Of a stretch of DNA of 64,000 bases, positions 43,806 to 51,633 are shown in pieces. Source of the stretch: Rhodobiaceae bacterium UBA7804 (GTDB taxonomy: Bacteria > Pseudomonadota > Alphaproteobacteria > Parvibaculales > Parvibaculaceae); assembly GCA_002480495.1 (NCBI GenBank), contig DLCG01000005.1:245159-309158 (forward strand). Reading direction: 5' to 3'. Position 1 is the first letter of the stretch. Every line of letters begins with the position of its first letter. The translations under genes were made by a program, and so were the position numbers. The notes under the pieces were generated by a model. The model was not told the DNA's origin. It did no database searches and worked only from the letters and a program-made list of their open reading frames with translations.

Positions 43806-45578
43806 GTGTCCGGGTTGGAATCGGTTCCTGATGACGATGCGCAAGAGGCGTCGCGCGATGCGCTGTCGCGTCCCGATCTCGCCGTCGCGCTCGATGCGAT
43901 CTACGGCTATGCGACCGATCCGGAAAACTGGGAGGAGATGAACTCCCTTCTGGACGAGATCGCGGCCGGTGCGGATATCGAACCTCTCGCCGATGGAATG
44001 CGTGCGCATCTCTCCCGCGCCGAGGAGCTTGCGCGGCGTCTTCATGTCGCCCCGCCCGCACAGAATGCCGGCCCCTCCTATTGCCACATGGTCGTCGGCC
44101 GCGATTTCCGGATTCTCGATATCTCGGAACAGGCCGCCGCCATGCTCGGGCCCTTCTGCAGGTCGCTTGCGCCGGGCGCGCTTCTCTCCTTCGGCGATCC
44201 GGAAAACGCGGCGCGGTTCCGCGCTCTTGCCTCCGCCGCCGCTCAGGAGGGCGCCGGTCCGGTGCTGCTCCGGCTTGTGCTCGAGGATGGCGAGGAGGCG
44301 GTCTTCGGCTATCTCCTTGCCGAGGAAAGCCTGCCCGATCCGCTGCGCCGCCGCCTCGATCTTTCCGCCGGGGTCCGGCGGGGCGCCATTGCCTTCGTCG
44401 CGCCGGACCGGGAGGCCGCGAACGATGCGAGCCGCATGTACCGCGAGACTTTCGGCCTCACACCGGCGGAAGCGCGTCTTGCCGCGGCGTTGAAGGACGG
44501 TCTTTCGCTGAAGGAAGCCGCCGCCCATCTCAACATCTCGGTCAATACCGCACGCAACCAGATCAAGGGCGTGTTCGAGAAGCTCGGCGTCAACCGGCAG
44601 GGTGATTTGATCCGTCATCTGACGGAACTTTCCCAGCTTGCCGCCTATATCCGCACGACGCAGGACAGCGCGGAAGCCTCGCCCGCGCCCGCCCCGGGCG
44701 AAGTGCCCCTTTCCTTCGTCGATCTGCCCTGCGGGCGCAAGCTCGCCTTTCGCGATTACGGCGCCCGCAATGGCGTGCCCGTCATCCTGCTGCCGAGTTC
44801 GGTCAGCAGTTCCTATATCTGGGAGCCGGAAGCGGAAGCGGCGAAACGCATGGGCGTTCGCTATATCGTCGTGGAGCGGCCGGGCAGCGGTGCATCGACG
44901 CCCGATCCGGAACTCACCTTCGACAGTTTCGCGCAGGATCTCGGCCACTTCGCCGATGCGCTCGGGCTGTCCGCCTTCCGTCTTGTCGCGCGCTCTTCCG
45001 CCTCGCCCTTCGCGCTGGTCGCGGCCGCGCGGCTCGGGCGGCGCGTCGAATTGCTCATGCTTACCTCGACGCGGCTCGGCATTCCCGAGGGTTCGCCGCG
45101 CGCGCGAAAGCCGAAGGGGCTGCTCGCCAGCTTCTTCAACAATCTGAAGCGTCATCCCTGGCTGCTCGATTCCACTCTCTTCATCCTGCGCGCGAAGATG
45201 TCGCGCAGTTTCATCCGCCCGCTCGTCCACAAGTTCTTCGAGGCGTCGCCCGCCGATCTCGAGCTCATCAAGTCCACCCCCTCGCTCGAGGCGGCGATGA
45301 TCCGCAGCACGATGGAGACGATCGCGCACAGCTATTCCGGGCTTCTGCGCGAGTCGCAGCTCTATCTCGACGGGCTCACGATCGACCTTTCGGGTCTCAC
45401 CGCGCCGCTCGTCGTCTGGCATGGCGAGGCGGATGGCGTCGTCCCCCTGCCGGAGCTTGAGCGGCGTCTCGCCGAACTCGGCATCGCGCCCGACGAAATG
45501 CGCGTCTTTCCCGGCGAGGGGCATTGTTTCCTCAACCGCCACCATGAAGAGATTTTCGAGCGCCTCCTGATCGCCTAG
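43806..45578 (+). CDS. LuxR-type HTH / alpha-beta hydrolase fusion, copy 2
   Basis: 590 residues from the GTG at 43806 (AAGGGG upstream), exactly the length of copy 1. PAS-like region (95-200), HTH (218-276: LTPAEARLAAALKDGLSLKE, SVNTARNQIKGVFEKLGVNR), hydrolase domain (about 305-590). The elbow is A-R-S-S-A with Ser397 kept but the flanking Gly residues changed to Ala; Asp (WHGEADGVV) and His (GEGHCFL) are present. Could be catalytic or a sensor. It lies 128 nt after copy 1 on the same strand. The two regulate unknown targets; the adjacent sulfotransferase pair is a candidate. Confidence 0.78.
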   Translation: MSGLESVPDDDAQEASRDALSRPDLAVALDAIYGYATDPENWEEMNSLLDEIAAGADIEPLADGMRAHLSRAEELARRLHVAPPAQNAGPSYCHMVVGRDFRILDISEQAAAMLGPFCRSLAPGALLSFGDPENAARFRALASAAAQEGAGPVLLRLVLEDGEEAVFGYLLAEESLPDPLRRRLDLSAGVRRGAIAFVAPDREAANDASRMYRETFGLTPAEARLAAALKDGLSLKEAAAHLNISVNTARNQIKGVFEKLGVNRQGDLIRHLTELSQLAAYIRTTQDSAEASPAPAPGEVPLSFVDLPCGRKLAFRDYGARNGVPVILLPSSVSSSYIWEPEAEAAKRMGVRYIVVERPGSGASTPDPELTFDSFAQDLGHFADALGLSAFRLVARSSASPFALVAAARLGRRVELLMLTSTRLGIPEGSPRARKPKGLLASFFNNLKRHPWLLDSTLFILRAKMSRSFIRPLVHKFFEASPADLELIKSTPSLEAAMIRSTMETIAHSYSGLLRESQLYLDGLTIDLSGLTAPLVVWHGEADGVVPLPELERRLAELGIAPDEMRVFPGEGHCFLNRHHEEIFERLLIA

Positions 45579-45697
45579 GCGGCCCCGTCTCGCCTTTGGT
45601 CCATTTGCACTATTCTGGCGCCCCCTCCCGCCCGCTAGGACTCGTGGCGATGAAAGCCCGGACATGGGGTGCCGGGTTCGAGCCAGAGGGGCTTCCA

Positions 45698-46090
45698 ATG
45701 ACATTCAGAACCATATGCATGGCCGTCGCGCTCGGCGCGGCGATCGCCGGTCCGGCTGCCGCCGACACGGCGACCGTTCCTCCTGCCGCTGTGCCCGATG
45801 CGCAGAAGAGCTGCGAGCAGCTTGCCGCCGAGATCGGGCAGCAGCAGGAGATCATCGCGGGCGCGAATACGGCCGAAACGAGCGCCACTCTCGTCAATGC
45901 AGGCGTCGGCCTCGCGCAGTCGCTCGGCGTCAATTTCGGCGGTCTCGGCCTTAGCGGGATTCAGGCGGCGGGCGCCGTCGGCAATGTCGCCGCGCAGCAG
46001 GGTCAGGCCGCGCAGCAGCAGGCCCAGCAGGCGGAAATCCGGCTGCAGGTTCTCACCGGCTTCTATCAGGGCAAGGGCTGCCAGGGCTGA
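45698..46090 (+). CDS. Secreted small unknown protein
   Basis: 130 residues from the ATG at 45698. Signal peptide to about residue 22, one Cys near 38 and one near the C-terminus, a Gly/Ala-rich middle (GVNFGGLGLSGIQAAGAVGN) and a Gln-rich helix (QQGQAAQQQAQQAEIRLQVL). Probably a periplasmic helical protein. No family recognised. Confidence 0.62.
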   Translation: MTFRTICMAVALGAAIAGPAAADTATVPPAAVPDAQKSCEQLAAEIGQQQEIIAGANTAETSATLVNAGVGLAQSLGVNFGGLGLSGIQAAGAVGNVAAQQGQAAQQQAQQAEIRLQVLTGFYQGKGCQG

Positions 46091-46175
46091 CGCCTTCCCG
46101 CTGAACGACAAGGGATCCGGCAGCCGCCCCAGGCGTCATACCCGGACGCACACCCCTTGGGTGGCCGCCGGTACC

Positions 46176-46284
46176 GGGGGAGCCTGATGGGCTCCCCCGT
46201 GTTTTTATTCTCTTGGGGGAGCCCATCAGGCTCCCCCGTGCTTTTATTATTTTGGGGGAGCCCATCAGGCTCCCCCGTGTTTTT
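46176..46284 (+). repeat. Three tandem GGGGGAGCC hairpins, 39-nt period
   Basis: Units begin at 46176, 46215 and 46254. Each is a perfect 9-bp stem GGGGGAGCC/GGCTCCCCC, followed by GTG and a T-rich tail (GTGTTTTTATT, GTGCTTTTATT, GTGTTTTTGG). The loop of unit 1 is TGATG and that of units 2 and 3 is CATCA, its exact complement. They may act as triple terminator for the upstream secreted protein, or as an RNA element using loop-loop pairing. The rest of 46091-46393 holds no gene. Confidence 0.75.
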
Positions 46285-46393
46285 GGCCGGCCAATTCCGG
46301 ACGCGGCAATCCGTCCCGCCTCTCCTGACAATCCGGCGCGGCGGCGCGTGCTAGTCTTCCGCCTCAATGTGAATAGAAGGAAGGAAGACGCTC

Positions 46394-47029
46394 ATGATGC
46401 CGGCCAGCGCGGACAATATCGTCCTTGAAGAGGCGAAGCCCGCCGAGGAGGAGCTTGCAGCCCGCCTCATCTACGACACCGGGTCCTATGTCTTCGACTG
46501 TCTCTATGACCGGGATTTCGACGCCTATCTGAAGATCACCTCGCATCTCTGGCTGCAGGAGGCGGGTGCCTTCTCGCACCGCCACGCACGGGCTGCGCTC
46601 TTCGAGGGCAGGCTCGCGGGTATCGCGCTCGGCTTTCCGCAGCCGCTCTACGAGCAGGAATTCGGCACCGGCATGGGCGCCATGGCCGAAATGGCGAGCC
46701 CGGAACTCCTCGCACATTTGCCAGGTGTGGCGGGGCACATCCCCTGGCTCTTTCCCGAGGTGCCGGAGGATGCCTGGTATCTCCTCTTTCTCTCCGCGCA
46801 TCCGCAGGCGCGTGGCCGGGGCATCGGCGAGAAGCTCCTGTCCGAGTGTTTCGAGCGTGCGAGGGCGGCAGGCTGCGCCTCGCTCCATCTCGATGTCGCC
46901 TCGGTCAATCCGGCGGTGCGTTTCTACGAGCGCATGGGGCTCGAGCGGCTCGCCGAAACGTCGGTGCCGAAGATCGCCGCCTCCCATGGCGTCCCCTCGC
47001 ATATCCGCATGGTGAAGACGCTCGCCTGA
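46394..47029 (+). CDS. GNAT-family N-acetyltransferase
   Basis: 211 residues. The acetyl-CoA motif A is LLFLSAHPQARGRGIGEKLL (R/Q-x-x-G-x-G/A pattern), followed by ASVNPAVRFYERMGLERLAE. Acceptor unknown. Ribosome site GGAAGGAAG precedes the start. Confidence 0.85.
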   Translation: MMPASADNIVLEEAKPAEEELAARLIYDTGSYVFDCLYDRDFDAYLKITSHLWLQEAGAFSHRHARAALFEGRLAGIALGFPQPLYEQEFGTGMGAMAEMASPELLAHLPGVAGHIPWLFPEVPEDAWYLLFLSAHPQARGRGIGEKLLSECFERARAAGCASLHLDVASVNPAVRFYERMGLERLAETSVPKIAASHGVPSHIRMVKTLA

Positions 47030-47154
47030 CCCGTCCTCGTGGCCATGGTCCGAGCCTGGAAGGGCCCGCGCTTGCATAAGCGCGGGCGCTCGCCTATCTC
47101 GGGCAGAGCCGCCCATCCCGGGCAAAGCACAGTCCAGCCGGAGACGCCTGCCAG

Positions 47155-48027
47155 ATGGCCGCCCCCGACACGTCCGCCCCGCGAAGCGCGCTCGCCGCCT
47201 TCATCGAAGCCCCGCTCTTCCAGCATTTCATCACCGCCGTCATCCTCGTGAACGCGGTGACGCTCGGCCTCGAAACCTCGGAAGCCGCAATGGCGGCGGC
47301 CGGGTCTTTCCTCGTCGCGCTCGACCGCATCGCGCTGGCGATCTTCGTCGTCGAACTCGGGCTCAAGCTCGCCGCCTGGCGGCTTCGCTTCTTCCGCGAC
47401 GGCTGGAACCTGTTCGACTTCGCGGTGGTGGCGATCGCGCTCGTGCCCGCGGCGGGCCCGCTCTCGGTCCTGCGCGCGCTGCGCATTCTGCGCGTGCTGC
47501 GGCTTCTCTCCGTCGTCCCCTCCATGCGCAAGGTCGTCGCCTCGCTCATCGGCGCGCTGCCCGGCATGGGCTCGATCATCGCCGTGCTGCTGCTCGTCTT
47601 CTATGTGGGCGCCGTCCTCTCCACCAAGCTCTTCGGCGATGCCTTCCCGGACTGGTTCGGCACCATCGGCGGTTCCATGTATTCGCTCTTCCAGATCATG
47701 ACGCTGGAAAGCTGGTCCATGGGCATCGTGCGCCCCGTCATGGAGGCCTACCCCTATGCCTGGGTGTTCTTCGTGCCCTTCATCATCCTCACGAGCTTCA
47801 TGGTGCTGAACCTCTTCATCGCCATCATCGTGAATTCCATGCAGGCGCTCCACGAGGAAGAGCACAACCGCGCGCAGAACGAGCGCGACGCGCGCGCCCG
47901 CGAGGAACGCGTCGAGATCGAGCGCCGCGCGCATGAGGAGCGCCAGGCGACGGCGGCCGATGTCCGCGCCATCAAGGCCGAACTCGCCGAGGTCCGCCGC
48001 CTGCTGGAGGCGCGGGCAAAGGGCTAG
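47155..48027 (+). CDS. Voltage-gated sodium channel, BacNav type
   Basis: 290 residues: one six-helix subunit. S4 carries Arg at 107, 110, 113 and 116 in the repeating pattern RALRILRVLRLL; the pore has the selectivity filter TLESWS at 183-188, the sodium-selective sequence of NaChBac/NavMs-type channels; S6 is FMVLNLFIAIIVNSM; the C-terminal 60 residues form a charged coiled coil that would hold the tetramer. Such channels are linked to motility and pH/Na+ homeostasis in marine and alkaliphilic bacteria. A GC hairpin without T-tract (47063-47088) lies in the upstream gap. Confidence 0.92.
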   Translation: MAAPDTSAPRSALAAFIEAPLFQHFITAVILVNAVTLGLETSEAAMAAAGSFLVALDRIALAIFVVELGLKLAAWRLRFFRDGWNLFDFAVVAIALVPAAGPLSVLRALRILRVLRLLSVVPSMRKVVASLIGALPGMGSIIAVLLLVFYVGAVLSTKLFGDAFPDWFGTIGGSMYSLFQIMTLESWSMGIVRPVMEAYPYAWVFFVPFIILTSFMVLNLFIAIIVNSMQALHEEEHNRAQNERDARAREERVEIERRAHEERQATAADVRAIKAELAEVRRLLEARAKG

Positions 48028-48040
48028 CGCCAGCGGCGTT

Positions 48041-48445
48041 CTATTCCGTCTGCATCCCGCGGCGGCCGATCGCCACGGCGGCCGCAAACATCGCCACGGC
48101 GGCGAGCGGTATGGCGACGGCGGCCGGCAGCCCGAGAAGCGTCAGTTCCGTACCGCCTTCATAGGTCGCATAGCCCTCATAGATATCGCCCAGCGCATGG
48201 GCGAGCGCGACGCTCGCCATGATCCAGCCGCCGATCAGCGCGGCAAGCGCGATTTGTCCGCGCGCCCAGACGAGCCAGAGGCAGAGCGCGGCGAGCCCCG
48301 CATTCGTCAGCAATTGCCATGCGTCGTGAAAGCGGGCATGGGGCGGCCAGTCCGGGTTGAAGAGATGCGTCTCGTTTACCTCGAGTATCGGAATCAGCAG
48401 GCCGAAAACGAGAATTCCGGCGGTCATGAGAAGGCGGGCGGACAT
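48041..48445 (-). CDS. Small polytopic membrane protein
   Basis: 134 residues with four predicted helices (LLMTAGILVFGLLIPILEV, LLTNAGLAALCLWLVWA, IALAALIGGWIMASVALAHA, AVAIPLAAVAMFAAAVAIG). The polar NPDWPPHARFHDAWQL segment after TM1 recalls DUF-type proteins beside TetR regulators. It is divergent from the TetR gene and shares its operator region, so is its likely target. Confidence 0.7.
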   Translation of the reverse strand: MSARLLMTAGILVFGLLIPILEVNETHLFNPDWPPHARFHDAWQLLTNAGLAALCLWLVWARGQIALAALIGGWIMASVALAHALGDIYEGYATYEGGTELTLLGLPAAVAIPLAAVAMFAAAVAIGRRGMQTE

Positions 48446-48484
48446 GTCTCTCTCCAGGCTGGCGGCGCGGGGATGCCGCGGGTT

Positions 48485-48529
48485 ATATTGACGCTGTCAA
48501 TATGTGGGAAAAATAGACAGTGTCAATAT
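48485..48529. promoter_or_regulatory. Two TetR-type operators
   Basis: O1 at 48485-48503 is a perfect dyad ATATTGAC-GCT-GTCAATAT. O2 at 48511-48529 has the same right arm (GTCAATAT) and 6 of 8 bases of the left arm, with its centre on the GTG start at 48520. Centres are 26 nt apart. Position in the divergent region suggests repression of both genes by the TetR protein. Confidence 0.7.
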
Positions 48530-49137
48530 CGAAACGCGGGCGGCCCCGCGCCGCCTATCATCATGGAAATCTGCGCGAAGCCCTTGTCGATGCCGCCTTC
48601 GCGCTTCTCGACGAGGGCGGCGCGGATGCCGTCACGATCCGCGCGGTGGCGCGCCGCGCCGGTGTCACGCATGCCGCGCCCGCCAATCACTTCGCGGACC
48701 GCAAGGCGCTCCTCACCGCGCTCGCGTCCCGCATTTTCGAGGATCTCTCGCGCGAGATATCGCGCCGTCTTGCCCGCGCGGGCGACGGGCTCGAGGCGCG
48801 GCTCAGGGTCTTTGCCGATGCCGTGCTTCGCTTCGGCCTCGCTTCGCCGCATCGCTACAGGCTCATCTGGCGCTGGGACGCGCTCGACGGTGCGGATGCG
48901 GCGCTGCAGGGTGCGATGGACGCGATCTATGATTGCCTCATCGCGGAACTTTCGGTCCAGGGATCGGAGGCGCTCGATCCGCACAGCCGCGCCATCGCGC
49001 TCTGGTCGATGGTGCATGGCTATGTCTCCATGCGGATCGAGGGCAATCTTGTACCGGGCCGCGACAAGGTGACTGGCGAACCGCGCGAAAAGGCCATCGT
49101 CACCGCGTTGCTCGAAGGCATCGTCCCGCGCCGTTGA
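48520..49137 (+). CDS. TetR-family transcriptional regulator
   Basis: 205 residues starting at GTG. N-terminal HTH (NLREALVDAAFALLDEGGAD, TIRAVARRAGVTHAAPANHF, followed by ADRKALLTALA) and a TetR_C-type ligand domain (LASPHRYRLIWRW). Basic N-terminal arm SKRGRPRAAYHHG contacts DNA. The operator overlapping its own start predicts autorepression. Confidence 0.88.
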   Translation: MSISKRGRPRAAYHHGNLREALVDAAFALLDEGGADAVTIRAVARRAGVTHAAPANHFADRKALLTALASRIFEDLSREISRRLARAGDGLEARLRVFADAVLRFGLASPHRYRLIWRWDALDGADAALQGAMDAIYDCLIAELSVQGSEALDPHSRAIALWSMVHGYVSMRIEGNLVPGRDKVTGEPREKAIVTALLEGIVPRR

Positions 49138-49213
49138 GCCGCTTGCCGGATCGCGATGGAAAGGGGGCGGGGAAGGGGCGCGGAAGACGGGCCTGCGAAG
49201 ACCTGCGCGGTTT

Positions 49214-49387
49214 TCAGGCCGCCGGGGCCCCGGCGGCCGAGACGGCTCCATGCGCCATCAGCGCGCGCAGCTCGCCCTCGCTCACCCCGTCGCGTTTCAT
49301 CAGAAGCCGGACGATGGGGTCCGCCAGCATCTCGTCCAGCGTGAGCTCCCGGCTCAGGGCTTCCGTCAGTGTGCTGCGGATGGACAT
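49214..49387 (-). CDS. Small conserved-looking unknown protein
   Basis: 57 residues from ATG 49387 with GAGAGG upstream. SRELTLDEMLADPIVRLLMK and RDGVSEGELRALM resemble short alphaproteobacterial proteins of unknown role that I recall having a DPIVxxLMxRDGV core. High-GC third positions match the neighbours, supporting a real gene. Confidence 0.6.
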   Translation of the reverse strand: MSIRSTLTEALSRELTLDEMLADPIVRLLMKRDGVSEGELRALMAHGAVSAAGAPAA

Positions 49388-49829
49388 GGGGGCAACCTCT
49401 CGTCTTCTTCGTGTGTCCGGACCTGGCAGCCCGCTACAGGGGTTCCGCGGCGGGGTTTCCCCAGCGGCGGCCTTGCTTCCGGCCGGATCGTGATACGTTA
49501 TTTGCGATCAATTCGCAACTGGAACATGGGAACGCCCCGCCGGAATGGCAAGGCCTCGCCCACGAAAACAACCGTTTCGGCGTCAAAAAGTTTCAGGCCC
49601 GTTCGCTGTCCCTCAAATCCGTCATGGCCCGATTTATTCGGGCCATCCACGCCTTTGCCGCCAAGCCCGGCGGCGCCTCTTCCCCCTCTCCCCGAGGGGA
49701 GAGGGCAGGGGCCCGCCGGGCGGCGGAAGCCGCGCCGGTGGGAAGGGGGAGGGGTGTTGTTCCGATTGACGGCGATTAGGCGCTGTTGTCATTGTGAACA
49801 ACAGAAGCCGCTGCCGAGGAAACGCCGAA
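49388..49829. repeat. Intergenic region with dispersed palindromic repeats
   Basis: No convincing gene. At 49624-49646 lies ATGGCCCGA-TTTAT-TCGGGCCAT, a perfect 9-bp dyad within a longer sequence of the GTCATGGCC...GGCCATCCACG type that I recall as a common alphaproteobacterial intergenic repeat. At about 49683-49705 CCCTCTCCCCGAGGGGAGAGGG forms a second hairpin of a widespread kind. Open frames crossing this area are repeat-derived. Confidence 0.5.
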
Positions 49830-50189
49830 ATGACAGTGCTGCACATCAGTCTCGGAGAATTCTCCGACATGAAGGCCGGTTTCCTGAATGCCTGGAAGGA
49901 CGCCGAGGCGGGCAAGCGCGCGAAGCCGCGCCACGAGCTCATCTTCCGCACCTATGAAGACATGCACCGCGTCTTGTCTCCCGCGCGGCTCGATGTCGTG
50001 AAGGCGCTGGCGGGGCAGGGCCCGCTCAGCATGCGCGAGGTTGCGCGCCGCGTGGGCCGCGACGTGAAGGCGGTCCATAGCGACATCACGGCGCTCATCA
50101 ATTGCGGCATGATCGACCGCACGGAGGAAGGCATCAGCTTCCCCTATGACCGCATCCATCTGGACGTGGATATCGAAGCGGTGGCGTAA
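49830..50189 (+). CDS. HVO_A0114-like HTH DNA-binding protein
   Basis: 119 residues from ATG 49830 (AGGA upstream). A winged HTH (PARLDVVKALAGQGPLSMRE, VARRVGRDVKAVHSDITALI, CGMIDRT) matches the antitoxin/MarR-like family usually paired with a TumE (DUF6516) toxin. No such toxin reading frame is seen upstream, so it may be an orphan antitoxin or a plain regulator. It borders the restriction-modification island. Confidence 0.65.
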   Translation: MTVLHISLGEFSDMKAGFLNAWKDAEAGKRAKPRHELIFRTYEDMHRVLSPARLDVVKALAGQGPLSMREVARRVGRDVKAVHSDITALINCGMIDRTEEGISFPYDRIHLDVDIEAVA

Positions 50190-50345
50190 GTTCGCAATAC
50201 ATTTCTACAAGTTGTTGGCTCTACGCGGTTCGGTTTCTCCGACGCGGATTTCCTAGTAGGCTATTGTTGATAGCGCGATGAGGGGCGCAACATGTGGTAT
50301 GATTGTTTATTTCGTTCTTGAAAAGTTCTTGATTTTGGAGAACGC

Positions 50346-50474
50346 ATGTCGCCTAACTGGCTGCAGCTAAATACCCCCACTGTCGGTCCTAGTTTGGTGA
50401 GCGTGCCTCATGTTTCAGATTGTGAAAGCAACTCGCACTGGACGCACGCTAACGTTCAACAAAGGCAAATATAG
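50346..50474 (+). CDS. Possible 42-residue leader ORF upstream of the methyltransferase
   Basis: ATG 50346 has TTGGAG 7 nt upstream and the frame runs 42 codons (starts MSPNWLQLNTPTV, ends NVQQRQI), closing 16 nt before the methyltransferase. No family recognised; it is not obviously an HTH C-protein. It may be a leader peptide or spurious. The rest of 50190-50345 is AT-rich with no gene. Confidence 0.35.
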   Translation: MSPNWLQLNTPTVGPSLVSVPHVSDCESNSHWTHANVQQRQI

Positions 50475-50490
50475 GTAAGGGAGAGCCGCT

Positions 50491-51633
50491 ATGCCTAAAT
50501 TTTACGAGTTTTTTGCAGGGGGTGGCATGGCTCGAGCAGGGTTGGGAGCTGGATGGAAGTGCCTCTTCGCCAATGACTTCGACTACAAGAAGGCCCGCAT
50601 TTACCAGCAGAACTGGGGTGACGGCGAGATGAAGTGCGAGGATGTCGGCCGGCTTCGCACGTCGGATATTCCTGGTAAAGCAGAGCTGATTTGGGGCTCA
50701 TTCCCTTGTCAGGATCTTTCCCTTGCAGGAGGTGGAGCGGGGCTTAGGGGTGAAAGGTCAGGGACTTTTTGGCCGTTCTGGAGATTGATGAAGTCTCTCA
50801 TGGAGGAAGGGCGTGCGCCTGAAATCATTGTCCTTGAGAATGTCTGTGGCACGTTGACCTCTCACGGAGGCAAGGATTTCTCTGCGATTTGCTCCGCATT
50901 CGAACAAGAAGGATACCGTTGCGGCGCTGTTGTGATCGATGCGGCGTTGTTTGTTCCTCATTCACGGCCGCGGTTGTTCGTAGTTGGCGTAAAAGAGGGA
51001 TTGATAGTTCCTTCGTCGCTCGCGGGTGAACCTGTACCGATGTGGCATACCCAAGGTGTGCGGACTGCATATGAAATGTTGCCGCCTAAAGCGAAGAAGA
51101 ATTGGGTTTGGTGGAACCTGCCGACCCCTCCGCTGCGCAACACAAACTTCGCCGACTTGATCGAGGATGAGCCTGATAGCGTGTCTTGGCATACACCGCT
51201 TGAGACGCGCCGCCTTCTGTCGATGATGAGCAAAGTAAATTTGTCGAAAGTCGAAAAAGCTAAAAAATCAGGGCGTCGAATGGTGGGCGCAATCTACAAA
51301 CGAACTCGCCGTGGTGAGGACGGTTTTAAGGTACAGAGGGCGGAAGTACGATTTGACGAGGTGGCCGGCTGTTTGCGAACGCCGGCGGGTGGTTCAAGTC
51401 GACAGCTCATCATGGTGGTAGAAGGTCGAGCTGTGAAGTCGCGACTAATATCAAGCAGGGAGACAGCTCGCTTGATGGGACTGCCGGATGAATACAAGCT
51501 CCCGCAAAACTACAATGAAGCTTATCACTTGACAGGGGATGGCGTCGTTGTGCCTGTGGTGCGGCATTTGGCGTCCAGCATTTTAGAACCTATTTTGGCC
51601 GCTCAATCTAAGAGCGCAAAGGTTGCGGCATGA
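50491..51633 (+). CDS. DNA (cytosine-5) methyltransferase
   Basis: 380 residues. Motif I FAGGGMARAG (8-17), motif IV FPCQD with catalytic C73, motif VI ENV (116-118), motif VIII-like HSRPRLFVVG, and C-terminal motifs IX/X (RLMGLPDEY). It adds a methyl group at C5 of cytosine in a short site not deducible here. GC is lower than flanking DNA, suggesting acquisition. It overlaps the next gene by ATGA, so methylation and putative restriction are coupled. Confidence 0.93.
   Translation: MPKFYEFFAGGGMARAGLGAGWKCLFANDFDYKKARIYQQNWGDGEMKCEDVGRLRTSDIPGKAELIWGSFPCQDLSLAGGGAGLRGERSGTFWPFWRLMKSLMEEGRAPEIIVLENVCGTLTSHGGKDFSAICSAFEQEGYRCGAVVIDAALFVPHSRPRLFVVGVKEGLIVPSSLAGEPVPMWHTQGVRTAYEMLPPKAKKNWVWWNLPTPPLRNTNFADLIEDEPDSVSWHTPLETRRLLSMMSKVNLSKVEKAKKSGRRMVGAIYKRTRRGEDGFKVQRAEVRFDEVAGCLRTPAGGSSRQLIMVVEGRAVKSRLISSRETARLMGLPDEYKLPQNYNEAYHLTGDGVVVPVVRHLASSILEPILAAQSKSAKVAA

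Noticed and set aside
43758..45704. 648-residue minus-strand frame opposite LuxR-hydrolase copy 2
   Set aside because: Arg/Gly-rich shadow with no motif; the + strand encodes HTH and hydrolase domains.
46176..46284. CRISPR array
   Set aside because: The units are self-complementary with near-identical intervening sequence, the spacing is too short, and there are no variable spacers or cas genes.
49494..49779. Degraded TumE toxin gene before the HTH protein
   Set aside because: None of the three + frames shows the family motifs; the sequence is explained by dispersed palindromic repeats.
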